DNA of 21,673 nucleotides from assembly GCA_937951455.1 (NCBI GenBank), contig CALFBU010000338.1:1-21673 (forward strand). Direction: 5' to 3'. The stretch comes from an uncultured Rhizobiaceae group bacterium (lineage in GTDB: Bacteria > Pseudomonadota > Alphaproteobacteria > Rhizobiales > Rhizobiaceae). Under the pieces are notes generated by a model. The model made no database searches. It worked only from the letters and a program-made list of their open reading frames with translations, and was not told the origin of the DNA. The position numbers were made by a program, and so were the translations under genes. Below are positions 8,241-15,313 of the stretch, in pieces (within the stretch, counting starts at the first letter, position 1; each line of letters begins with the position of its first letter).

Positions 8241-10079
8241 ATGTTTCGTTTTTTAGTATTTCTTCTGGTCGTCCTTGGTTTAGGCATTTTATTTGCCTGG
8301 GTTGCAGATAATCCTGGAACCATATTCTTGAAATGGGAATGGTTGGCCGCACAAATGGGGCGCCCAGGCGAAGAAGTTGGCATCCCGCTTACACTCGCTT
8401 TCACCTTGCTGGTAGGGCTGATTGTTGCAATCATGATTATCTGGGGCATACTGCGTACCCTTTTCGGTGCACCATCAATGCTGTCGAGATTCTTTGACAA
8501 CCGCAAACGCGAAAAAGGCTACAAGGCACTTTCACAGGGCCTGATCGCGGCAAGTTCAGGTGATGCCAGCACTGCGAGAAAACTAACCAAGGAAAGCAAG
8601 CGCTTGTTGGGTCAAGAACCACTGGTAGCACTTCTCGGCACACAAACTGCCATTCTTGAAGGCAAGCGTGATGAAGCACGAGAAAACTTCAAAACCATGC
8701 TTGCAGACGATTCAACTAAAATGGTGGCATTGCGAGGCCTGTTCCTCGAGGCAGAACGCCAAGGCGAACCGGAAGCTGCAAGACATTACGCCGAAGAAGC
8801 GGCTAAAACCGATGCATCCTTGCCGTGGGCAGGCAACGCCAAACTGCGCTATGCTGCCAGTGATGGCGATTGGGATTCAGCGATCCGCACACTCGATTCA
8901 AACCGCTCCGCAGGTCTGATTGATAAAATCGCAGCCAAAAGACAGCGAGCTGTTTTACTTACTGGCAAGGCCATGGCGAAAGAAGCCGAGAATCCAGATT
9001 ACGCCCTTAAGCTTTCAAAGGAAGCACACAAGCTTGCAAAGGATTTGGTTCCTGCGGCAACAACCTTTGCACGCGTTTCAACACGCTTGGGCGATCCAAA
9101 AACAGCAACAAAAATTATCGAAGCTGCCTGGAAGACAGAACCCCATCCGGAGCTTGCCGAAGCATATGCTGCCATTACCTCTGGCGCATCTGTTCAGGAG
9201 CGCTTGGAGCGTGCCAAAAAACTGGCCTCTTACAAACCGGAACACCCGGAAAGCAAATTGGCACTTGCCATTGCCGCCATCGATGCAACTGAATGGCAGG
9301 AAGCCCGTGATGCGCTGGAGTCAATTCTGACAACGAACCCGACCGAACGCGCTTACTTGCTTATGGCAGATATTGAAGAAGGTCAGCATGGCGACAAAGG
9401 CCGGATGCGTGACTGGCTTGCACGTGCAGTACGCGCACCAGCCGATCCTGCTTGGGTCGCAGGTAATTATGTTTCTGATGAATGGTTACCCGTTTCACCC
9501 ATTGACGGCGAAATAGATGCGTTTGAATGGAAAGTACCCGTACAACAATTAGGCAATGACACAGCATCTGTTATGACACTGGAAGAATTGAAAGCGGAAG
9601 CCGTTCCCATCAATCCTGTTGTTGAAGTAGAAGCGGAAACAGAAGAGACAGAAGAAGTCGAAGATGCCGTTGTGATTACAGCAGACGATGCGAAAACTGA
9701 TGAAATTGAAAAGACCGCCAAAGAAGAGAATGAAGAAAACTCCGACGCTTCAAAAATGGACGATTTTGCTAAAAGTGTAACGGTAACCGCAACAGCAGCA
9801 ACCGCCGCTGTAGCAGTTGCCGACAACAAAAGTGAAGAAGACGATTCAGAAGAATCTGAAACGAAACAGCCCGACCCTCAAAATGACAATGACGAAAAAG
9901 CAGACACTGGTGCGCAAGCCGCCACGGATGCAGAGCCTGTCATGCCAAACAAACTGGCTGCCGAACCTGAAAAAAATAATGCTGATAATACGGTCGACTT
10001 CCCGCTCAAACGCAGACCTGATGATCCAGGCCCGCATCCTGATAAAGAGCCACCCAAAAAAGGTTTTAAGCTTTTCTAG
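8241..10079 (+). CDS. hemY: HemY-type heme-biosynthesis-associated TPR membrane protein
   Basis: A 612-aa inner-membrane protein of the proteobacterial HemY (TPR) family, not the Bacillus protoporphyrinogen oxidase of the same name. Two N-terminal membrane helices (about residues 3-21 and 49-71) frame the HemY_N domain, including ADNPGTIFLKWEW (22-34). They are followed by a helical TPR-like region to about residue 420, with KGYKALSQGLIAASSGD (92-108) as the first repeat. Residues about 450-590 form a strongly acidic Glu/Asp/Ala/Thr-rich tail absent from the roughly 400-aa gammaproteobacterial proteins. The tail ends with LKRRPDDPGPHPDKEPP, a closing motif I recognise from alphaproteobacterial HemY proteins. 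AAGGA lies 8 nt before the ATG. The biochemical role is unproven; a scaffold for heme-pathway enzymes is the usual suggestion. Confidence 0.9.
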   Translation: MFRFLVFLLVVLGLGILFAWVADNPGTIFLKWEWLAAQMGRPGEEVGIPLTLAFTLLVGLIVAIMIIWGILRTLFGAPSMLSRFFDNRKREKGYKALSQGLIAASSGDASTARKLTKESKRLLGQEPLVALLGTQTAILEGKRDEARENFKTMLADDSTKMVALRGLFLEAERQGEPEAARHYAEEAAKTDASLPWAGNAKLRYAASDGDWDSAIRTLDSNRSAGLIDKIAAKRQRAVLLTGKAMAKEAENPDYALKLSKEAHKLAKDLVPAATTFARVSTRLGDPKTATKIIEAAWKTEPHPELAEAYAAITSGASVQERLERAKKLASYKPEHPESKLALAIAAIDATEWQEARDALESILTTNPTERAYLLMADIEEGQHGDKGRMRDWLARAVRAPADPAWVAGNYVSDEWLPVSPIDGEIDAFEWKVPVQQLGNDTASVMTLEELKAEAVPINPVVEVEAETEETEEVEDAVVITADDAKTDEIEKTAKEENEENSDASKMDDFAKSVTVTATAATAAVAVADNKSEEDDSEESETKQPDPQNDNDEKADTGAQAATDAEPVMPNKLAAEPEKNNADNTVDFPLKRRPDDPGPHPDKEPPKKGFKLF

Positions 10080-10105
10080 GTTAAATAAGCTTGGCAAATG
10101 CCGCC

Positions 10106-10136
10106 AGAGAACCTATTTGACTTAAAAGAGTTCTCT
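10106..10136. repeat. Inverted repeat between hemY and mrp
   Basis: AGAGAAC (10106-10112) and GTTCTCT (10130-10136) are perfect 7-bp arms around a 17-nt AT-rich spacer. No T-run follows, so it is not a classic intrinsic terminator. It could be an operator or a weak hairpin, and it lies 14 bp before the mrp ATG, close to its ribosome-binding region. Confidence 0.4.
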
Positions 10137-10150
10137 AAGCGGATATCCCA

Positions 10151-11260
10151 ATGTCAGAAGTAACCAATAAAGAAGTCTTGGCTCAACTTTCCAAAGTAAA
10201 GGGCCCGGACCTAAAAAGCGATATTGTCTCATTGGGGATGGTTGAAAATGTCCTTGTTAACGAAGGCAAGGTCATCTTTTCAATCAACGTGCCTGCCGAC
10301 CGCGCTCAAGAACTTGAACCACTCAGGGAAGCGGCTGAGAAAGCCGTGTCTGAATTGGGCAATATTGAAAAAGTAACCGCTGTCCTGACCGCTGAGCGCA
10401 GACCTGGCTCGGCAGCGCCAGCAGCTAAACCAGCCCCGACCCCACCACAAGCAGGTGGTGGTAAGACAGGTGTTCCGGGCATTAAAAAAATCATCGCAGT
10501 TGCTTCTGGCAAAGGCGGTGTTGGCAAATCTACAACGTCGGTAAATTTGGCTTTAGCCATTTCTTCAACTGGTTTGAAGGTCGGCTTGCTTGATGCAGAT
10601 ATTTACGGCCCTTCCATGCCACGCATGTTGGGATTGAAAGAAAAGCCTACCGTCGAGGGTAAAATTCTCTCGCCTCTTGAAGGTTACGGCATCAAGGTGA
10701 TGTCGATGGGGTTCTTGGTCGAAGAAGAAACACCGATGATCTGGCGTGGCCCTATGGTTATTTCTGCACTGACACAAATGCTGCGCGAAGTCGCATGGGG
10801 TGAGCTTGATTTACTCGTCGTCGACATGCCCCCCGGCACTGGGGACGCACAATTGACCATGTCACAACAAGTGCCACTTGCAGGCGCAGTTATCGTTTCC
10901 ACACCTCAGGACATTGCGCTCATTGACGCGCGCAAAGGTCTAAACATGTTCAAGAAAGTTGAAGTGCCGATACTGGGCTTGATCGAAAACATGAGCACTT
11001 TCATTTGCCCGAAATGCGGTGAACAATCTGATATTTTCGGCCATGGCGGCGCACGATCAGAGGCCCAGAGGCTTGGCGTACCATTCCTTGGAGAAGTGCC
11101 ACTTCACATGGATATCAGAACAAACTCTGACGGCGGCACACCTGTAACAGCGTCAAATCCTGAAGGACCTCATGCACTTATATACAAACAGATTGCGAAT
11201 GAAGTTTTGTCAAAGCTCGAGGGTGTTTCTGGCGAAAGACCGCAGATTGTATTTGAATAA
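10151..11260 (+). CDS. apbC: Mrp/ApbC-family P-loop ATPase, Fe-S cluster carrier
   Basis: A 369-aa cytosolic protein that binds and transfers Fe-S clusters to target proteins. Residues 1-80 form the N-terminal MIP18/DUF59 domain. A Pro/Ala/Gly-rich linker (about 83-110) joins it to the ParA-like ATPase. The deviant Walker A motif is GKGGVGKST (120-128), followed by DADIYGPSMPRMLG (148-161) and VVDMPPGTGDAQLT (223-236). The cluster-bridging cysteines are C286 and C289 in FICPKCGEQ. Length and order match full-length bacterial Mrp proteins. The gene follows the heme cluster after 71 bp containing an inverted repeat, so it may be co-transcribed or separate. Its stop is only 2 bp from the stop of the convergent cyclase gene. 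Confidence 0.95.
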   Translation: MSEVTNKEVLAQLSKVKGPDLKSDIVSLGMVENVLVNEGKVIFSINVPADRAQELEPLREAAEKAVSELGNIEKVTAVLTAERRPGSAAPAAKPAPTPPQAGGGKTGVPGIKKIIAVASGKGGVGKSTTSVNLALAISSTGLKVGLLDADIYGPSMPRMLGLKEKPTVEGKILSPLEGYGIKVMSMGFLVEEETPMIWRGPMVISALTQMLREVAWGELDLLVVDMPPGTGDAQLTMSQQVPLAGAVIVSTPQDIALIDARKGLNMFKKVEVPILGLIENMSTFICPKCGEQSDIFGHGGARSEAQRLGVPFLGEVPLHMDIRTNSDGGTPVTASNPEGPHALIYKQIANEVLSKLEGVSGERPQIVFE

Positions 11261-11262
11261 AA

Positions 11263-12567
11263 TCAGGCTTTTAACACAACGATGCTCTTTGTGCCTTCAA
11301 TGCCATCCACGATGGTTTCCATAAATTCTGAATCCAGCTTGGGAACATAACCCTCCTTGATCGCATTGTCCCAGGTTTTGCGTGAGATAATGCAATCAGA
11401 CTTCAATACCTTATTATGCTTTTCAAGTTTGGCTGACGTATTAACTGGCGAACCGATTACTGTCATTTCAAGCCGGTCTCCCTGCCCCACCGCACCAAAG
11501 GCTACCGTGCCGCAGGCAATGCCAATGCCGATATCGGTCACACCTGCAGCTGCAAGAATAGGCTCCTCTTTTGGCCACTTCTTACTGTCGGTTAATACCG
11601 CTTCTGCTGCTTCAATCGATTTACGGGAAAACGGTATTTGATCATCATCAATGCCGATGGTCGCCATAATGCCATCTCCCATAAATTTATCAATAATCGC
11701 ACCATGCGCTTGAAGGATCGGTATAACACGTCCCTGATAAGCTGAGAGGATTTGCATGACCTCTGAGGGTTCGCGATTTGCAGCCATTACTGAGAACCCA
11801 CGAATATCTATATTGATTACGGCTGTACTTCGCCGCTCCCCTTCACCGGCCTGCAGGACTTTCTTGCTTGAACGAATATCCTGGGCGACTCGCTTGTCAA
11901 AAAATCTCGAAAAGTCCTGAGCGGCTGCTTGTTCTGTAACCGCTGTAACAAGCAGATTGCTTGAGCCGTTTACCACCAAAGTCAGAATGCCCGTGACGGC
12001 AAGAATGGAAATAATCTTGTCTATTTCTGCGCCAATAAGGATGGAATTTGACGTCAGATATTGCACATATGAGCGCGTAATCATCGTGTTTTCTGGCTCA
12101 TGGGTCGTCACATAAATAACCACAAGCAGCCAGCCGATAGCACCTGCTATGCCCGCTGCAGCAACATACTTCCACTCTAGGCGCAAAGCGCGTAGCGCTA
12201 TGAATATAAAAACATACAAAAGCGTCGGTGCTTTTAGAATGAAAGAAGCATGTTGTTCATATTGAATATGAAAACTGATCATCAATGAATAAAGCAAAAT
12301 GAAGTCAAACAGGATTGAACAATATACCGACCAACTGGGCAATTCAGTTCTGATCGACCACATCAAGCCGATGAGCGAGAGAACAATATAGCCAGAAAGC
12401 ACGTAAGGAACCGGATGGAAATTCGCCTCCTGACTGGTTTTGGCAGCCAGCGAATACAGAACTGAAAACATCAAAACGATGGCAAGCTGAATGATGCGAA
12501 CGACGACTTCATTCGCACGCTCACGCTGGCGCAATGACATTTGAACACGCTCGGGCAACTGACTCAT
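11263..12567 (-). CDS. Membrane-bound class III adenylate/guanylate cyclase
   Basis: A 434-aa protein from ATG 12567. The N-terminal half holds about six hydrophobic helices, beginning IIQLAIVLMFSVLYSLAA, and the C-terminal half is a class III nucleotide cyclase domain making cAMP or cGMP. Numbered from this ATG, the metal-binding aspartates are D254 (INIDIRGFS) and D298 (KFMGDGIMA). K294 sits at the base-selecting lysine position and E367 (RLEMTVIG) at the partner position, more consistent with an adenylate than a guanylate cyclase. In the transition-state motif VNTSAKLE, N376 is kept but the usual Arg is K380. An in-frame TTG at 12627 would add 20 residues; neither start has a good Shine-Dalgarno sequence. 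The gene diverges from comM and ends 2 bp from the mrp stop. Signal and substrate are unknown. Confidence 0.85.
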   Translation of the reverse strand: MSQLPERVQMSLRQRERANEVVVRIIQLAIVLMFSVLYSLAAKTSQEANFHPVPYVLSGYIVLSLIGLMWSIRTELPSWSVYCSILFDFILLYSLMISFHIQYEQHASFILKAPTLLYVFIFIALRALRLEWKYVAAAGIAGAIGWLLVVIYVTTHEPENTMITRSYVQYLTSNSILIGAEIDKIISILAVTGILTLVVNGSSNLLVTAVTEQAAAQDFSRFFDKRVAQDIRSSKKVLQAGEGERRSTAVINIDIRGFSVMAANREPSEVMQILSAYQGRVIPILQAHGAIIDKFMGDGIMATIGIDDDQIPFSRKSIEAAEAVLTDSKKWPKEEPILAAAGVTDIGIGIACGTVAFGAVGQGDRLEMTVIGSPVNTSAKLEKHNKVLKSDCIISRKTWDNAIKEGYVPKLDSEFMETIVDGIEGTKSIVVLKA

Positions 12568-12637
12568 GTCTTTGGAGCGCAAAAAACTGCTTCTTATAAA
12601 ATTTGTAAACTGCACGTGGTCAACCAATGATTTAAAA

Positions 12638-12652
12638 TATTGATTATCAATA
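12638..12652. promoter_or_regulatory. 15-bp palindrome in the cyclase-comM divergent region (candidate operator)
   Basis: TATTGAT-T-ATCAATA is a perfect dyad with 7-bp arms and one central base. It lies 71 bp upstream of the cyclase ATG (11 bp upstream of its alternative TTG) and about 76 bp upstream of the comM -35 hexamer. The half-site resembles that of FNR/Fnr-like regulators, but the spacer is 1 bp rather than 4, so an FNR site is not supported. Confidence 0.35.
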
Positions 12653-12727
12653 CACCAAAACGCTCATCAATTACACATCACTTCTAAATGATATTAGGGT
12701 TGCAATCATAATGTTCTTATTTTGTTC

Positions 12728-12766
12728 TTGACATTTATACTTTGATCTATATTTTGACTTTAAGGA
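12728..12766 (+). promoter_or_regulatory. Sigma70-type promoter and ribosome-binding site of comM
   Basis: TTGACA (12728-12733) is a perfect -35 hexamer and TATTTT (12750-12755) a fair -10 at 16 bp. The predicted transcription start near 12762 would leave a leader of only about 13 nt. AAGGA at 12762-12766 lies 8 nt before ATG 12775 and decides that start over the in-frame TTG at 12742, which lies between the -35 and -10 hexamers. Confidence 0.55.
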
Positions 12767-12774
12767 ATAAAGTC

Positions 12775-14304
12775 ATGGTATCCAAAGTAAATACAGTCGC
12801 ATTTCAAGGAATTGAAGCAAGACCGGTCGATGTACAAGTAATGATTGCACCGGGGAAGATGCATTTTTCTATCGTTGGTTTACCTGACAAGGCTGTTGCG
12901 GAAAGTCGCGAACGTGTTCAGGCTGCCCTTCATGCCTCCGGGCTTTCGTTACCGCATAAGCGTATTACCGTAAATCTTGCGCCTGCTGACTTGCCCAAGG
13001 AAGGCAGTCACTATGATCTGCCGATAGCGCTTGGATTAATGGCGGGACTGGGTGCTATTCCTTCCGATGTCTTGAATGATTACGTTGTATTAGGCGAACT
13101 TTCGCTGGATGGATCACTTGCCAATATTGTTGGCGCCCTGCCCGCTGCAATTGGTGCCAATGCACGAGGAAAAGGGTTAATCTGTCCTGCAAGCAGTGGC
13201 GGAGAAGCAGCTTGGGCCGACCGCGATATGGATATTTTATCACCGCCCAGCCTGATCGCGCTTGCCAATCATTTCAGAGGCACGCAAATTTTATCACGCC
13301 CCTTACCCGCCATCAGTCAATTAACCGACACACTGCCGGATATGGCAGATATCAAAGGACAGGAAACTGCTAAACGCGCATTGGAAATTGCTGCTGCGGG
13401 TGGTCACAATCTGCTGATGGCTGGACCTCCAGGATCTGGCAAATCCATGCTGGCTGCCAGATTGCCCGGTATTTTACCAGACCTCACTCCCGGTGAATTG
13501 TTGGAAGTCTCTATGGTTTCTTCAATTGCGGGAGAATTGGCAGACGGAAAACTGACCAATAGAAGACCCTTCAGGGCACCCCATCATTCTGCAACCATGG
13601 CTGCTATGGTCGGTGGTGGCGTTAAAGCACGTCCGGGCGAAGTTTCGCTCGCGCATAATGGCGTCTTGTTTCTGGATGAGTTTCCTGAATTTTCACCTCA
13701 GGTACTCGACAGTTTAAGGCAACCGCTTGAAGCAGGTGAAACAACCATCGCCCGCGCCAATCACCGCATCACTTACCCTTCCAGAATTCAACTGATCGCA
13801 GCGATGAACCCGTGTCGTTGCGGCATGGCGGGAGAGCCCGGGCATACCTGCAAACGCGGTGATCGCTGCGCCACCGATTATCAGGCAAGAATTTCAGGAC
13901 CACTCCTGGACCGCATTGATCTGCGCGTCGACGTTCCAGCCGTTAGTGCCATGGACATGATTGGCAAAACAGTGAGCGAATCCTCCGAAGAAGTAGCCAA
14001 AAGAGTTTTAAAAGCGCAGCGAATCCAACAAAACCGTTTTGAGGAAATGGATGCTGACTGCAGGTTAAACGCCCATGCATCTGCATCCCTTGCGGAAGTT
14101 ATTGCCGTTACAGACCTGGGCGGAGAGCAACTTTTGCGTGATGCCGCAGAAAGCATGAAGTTTTCCGCAAGAGCCTATCATCGCATTTTGAAAGTTGGAC
14201 GAACCATCGCCGATCTTGATGGGGTAGCAACCATTGGCAGAATTCATTTGGCAGAAGCCATTGCCTACAGAACAGCAGGTGAGCGTCTGGCAATTGCTGC
14301 CTGA
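12775..14304 (+). CDS. comM: ComM/YifB-family Mg-chelatase-like AAA+ ATPase
   Basis: A 509-aa protein of the ComM/YifB family. In naturally competent bacteria ComM is a hexameric helicase promoting branch migration during integration of incoming DNA, but the family is widespread in species not known to be competent. The N-terminal ChlI-like domain starts VNTVAFQGIEA and includes FSIVGLPDKAVAESRERV. The AAA+ core has Walker A GPPGSGKS (residues 217-224) and Walker B VLFLDEF (297-303). A cysteine cluster lies in NPCRCG...HTCKRGDRC (C347, C349, C359, C365), followed by the sensor-region segment GPLLDRIDLRVDVP and the C-terminal Mg-chelatase domain with KFSARAYHRILKVGRTIADL. ATG 12775 is chosen by its AAGGA site. 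The length is that of the family. It converges on the BKACE gene, 14 bp away. Confidence 0.93.
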   Translation: MVSKVNTVAFQGIEARPVDVQVMIAPGKMHFSIVGLPDKAVAESRERVQAALHASGLSLPHKRITVNLAPADLPKEGSHYDLPIALGLMAGLGAIPSDVLNDYVVLGELSLDGSLANIVGALPAAIGANARGKGLICPASSGGEAAWADRDMDILSPPSLIALANHFRGTQILSRPLPAISQLTDTLPDMADIKGQETAKRALEIAAAGGHNLLMAGPPGSGKSMLAARLPGILPDLTPGELLEVSMVSSIAGELADGKLTNRRPFRAPHHSATMAAMVGGGVKARPGEVSLAHNGVLFLDEFPEFSPQVLDSLRQPLEAGETTIARANHRITYPSRIQLIAAMNPCRCGMAGEPGHTCKRGDRCATDYQARISGPLLDRIDLRVDVPAVSAMDMIGKTVSESSEEVAKRVLKAQRIQQNRFEEMDADCRLNAHASASLAEVIAVTDLGGEQLLRDAAESMKFSARAYHRILKVGRTIADLDGVATIGRIHLAEAIAYRTAGERLAIAA

Positions 14305-14318
14305 TGCCTTAAATTTGC

Positions 14319-15179
14319 TTAATGATGAACAGGACGCAGCCCCAATATCTCTCTTGCTTGTGCAAAACTGGCTACCGGTCGTTCATATTGTTCGCAAAGA
14401 TCAGCAGCGCGTTTAATGAGCGCCGCATTCGAAGGTGCTAATGTTTCGCGGTCAAGCCTAACGTTATCCTCAAGACCAGCCCTTGTATGACCACCAGCCG
14501 CGATTGCCCATTCATTCACCACCAACTGACCAGGCCCGATACCAGCCGCACACCAAGGCGCGTCAGGTGCTACGCGCTTCATGGTTTCAACATAAAAATC
14601 AAAGACATGCTTATCAACGGGCATTGCGTTTTTCACACCCATGACGAATTGCACATAAAGCTTTCCGTATAATTTTCCGTTCGCATGCATTTTTGCGGCC
14701 TGAATAATATGCGATAAGTCAAAGGCTTCGATTTCAGGCATAATTTCATATTTACACATTTCACTTGCCAACCACTCAACAAGATCAGGTGGGTTTTCAT
14801 AAACACGAGTGGGAAAATTATTCGACCCCACAGTCAAGGAAGCCATATCAGGCCGTAAAGGCAACATCCCACCTCGCTCGCTGCCTGCACCACTGCGCCC
14901 ACCTGTCGAAAATTGAATGATTGCACCCTTACAGTGTTTCTCAAGACCCTCCTTTAACTTGGCAAATTTCTCAGGATCTGACGTTGGCGTTTCATCTTCA
15001 TTTCTGACATGGCAATGTAAAATCGAAGCCCCCGCTTCAACCGCCTCCTGACAACTTTCGATCTGCTCGGAAATACTAATAGGCACTGCGGGATTTGCAG
15101 CCTTTGTCGGAACAGACCCGGTAATAGCGCAGCATAAAATGCAAGGGTCACCCGCATGGGGGGATTTTAAAGAAGGCAA
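14319..15179 (-). CDS. BKACE family enzyme (DUF849, beta-keto acid cleavage enzyme)
   Basis: A 286-aa TIM-barrel enzyme of the BKACE family. Members condense a beta-keto acid with acetyl-CoA and split it into acetoacetate and a new CoA ester; the founding member Kce acts in lysine fermentation. The zinc ligands expected from Kce are present: H55 and H57 in LHCHVR, and E237 in GGHTRAGLEDN. Other conserved blocks are AITGSVPTKAANP (18-30), ASLTVGSNNFP (113-123), PEIEAFDLSHI (148-158) and GIGPGQLVVNEWAI (213-226). The start is TTG at 15179, supported by a strong GAGGAG site. No lysine or carnitine catabolic gene is nearby, so the keto-acid substrate cannot be predicted. Specificity depends on pocket residues that need modelling against characterised subgroups. 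Confidence 0.88.
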   Translation of the reverse strand: MPSLKSPHAGDPCILCCAITGSVPTKAANPAVPISISEQIESCQEAVEAGASILHCHVRNEDETPTSDPEKFAKLKEGLEKHCKGAIIQFSTGGRSGAGSERGGMLPLRPDMASLTVGSNNFPTRVYENPPDLVEWLASEMCKYEIMPEIEAFDLSHIIQAAKMHANGKLYGKLYVQFVMGVKNAMPVDKHVFDFYVETMKRVAPDAPWCAAGIGPGQLVVNEWAIAAGGHTRAGLEDNVRLDRETLAPSNAALIKRAADLCEQYERPVASFAQAREILGLRPVHH

Positions 15180-15185
15180 TATTCT

Positions 15186-15191
15186 CTCCTC
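15186..15191 (-). promoter_or_regulatory. Strong ribosome-binding site fixing the TTG start of the BKACE gene
   Basis: On the minus strand GAGGAG lies 6 nt before TTG 15179. It is among the best Shine-Dalgarno matches in the window and supports the rare start codon; the reading frame has no ATG nearby. Confidence 0.7.
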
Positions 15192-15263
15192 AGCAAAATA
15201 TCATAAGCACTTTGTAAAGACATAATCAGCAATTCATCAAAAAGAACAAGCCTCAACTTTAAA

Positions 15264-15296
15264 ATTGAAACGGTTTCTCAATGAAATTGTGAGAGA
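15264..15296 (+). promoter_or_regulatory. Overlapping dyads and hairpin upstream of the hybrid kinase gene
   Basis: GAAAC-G-GTTTC (15267-15277) is a perfect dyad and ATTGA (15264-15268) also pairs with TCAAT (15278-15282). The bases 15274-15282 can instead pair with 15286-15296 to form a 9-bp hairpin (one G-T pair, a 2-nt bulge, GAA loop). This ends 8 nt before the AAGGA site (15304-15308). The first dyad resembles a LacI-family half-site arrangement, but with an odd centre. It could be an operator or a leader structure. Confidence 0.35.
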
Positions 15297-15313
15297 AATA
15301 AAAAAGGATTTTA

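Noticed and set aside
12639..12651. FNR-type site suggested by TTGAT and ATCAA half-sites
   Set aside because: FNR sites need a 4-bp spacer; here the spacer is 1 bp.
12742..12774. N-terminal extension of comM from TTG 12742
   Set aside because: The extension overlaps the -10 hexamer and lacks a ribosome-binding site, whereas ATG 12775 has AAGGA 8 nt upstream and matches family N termini.
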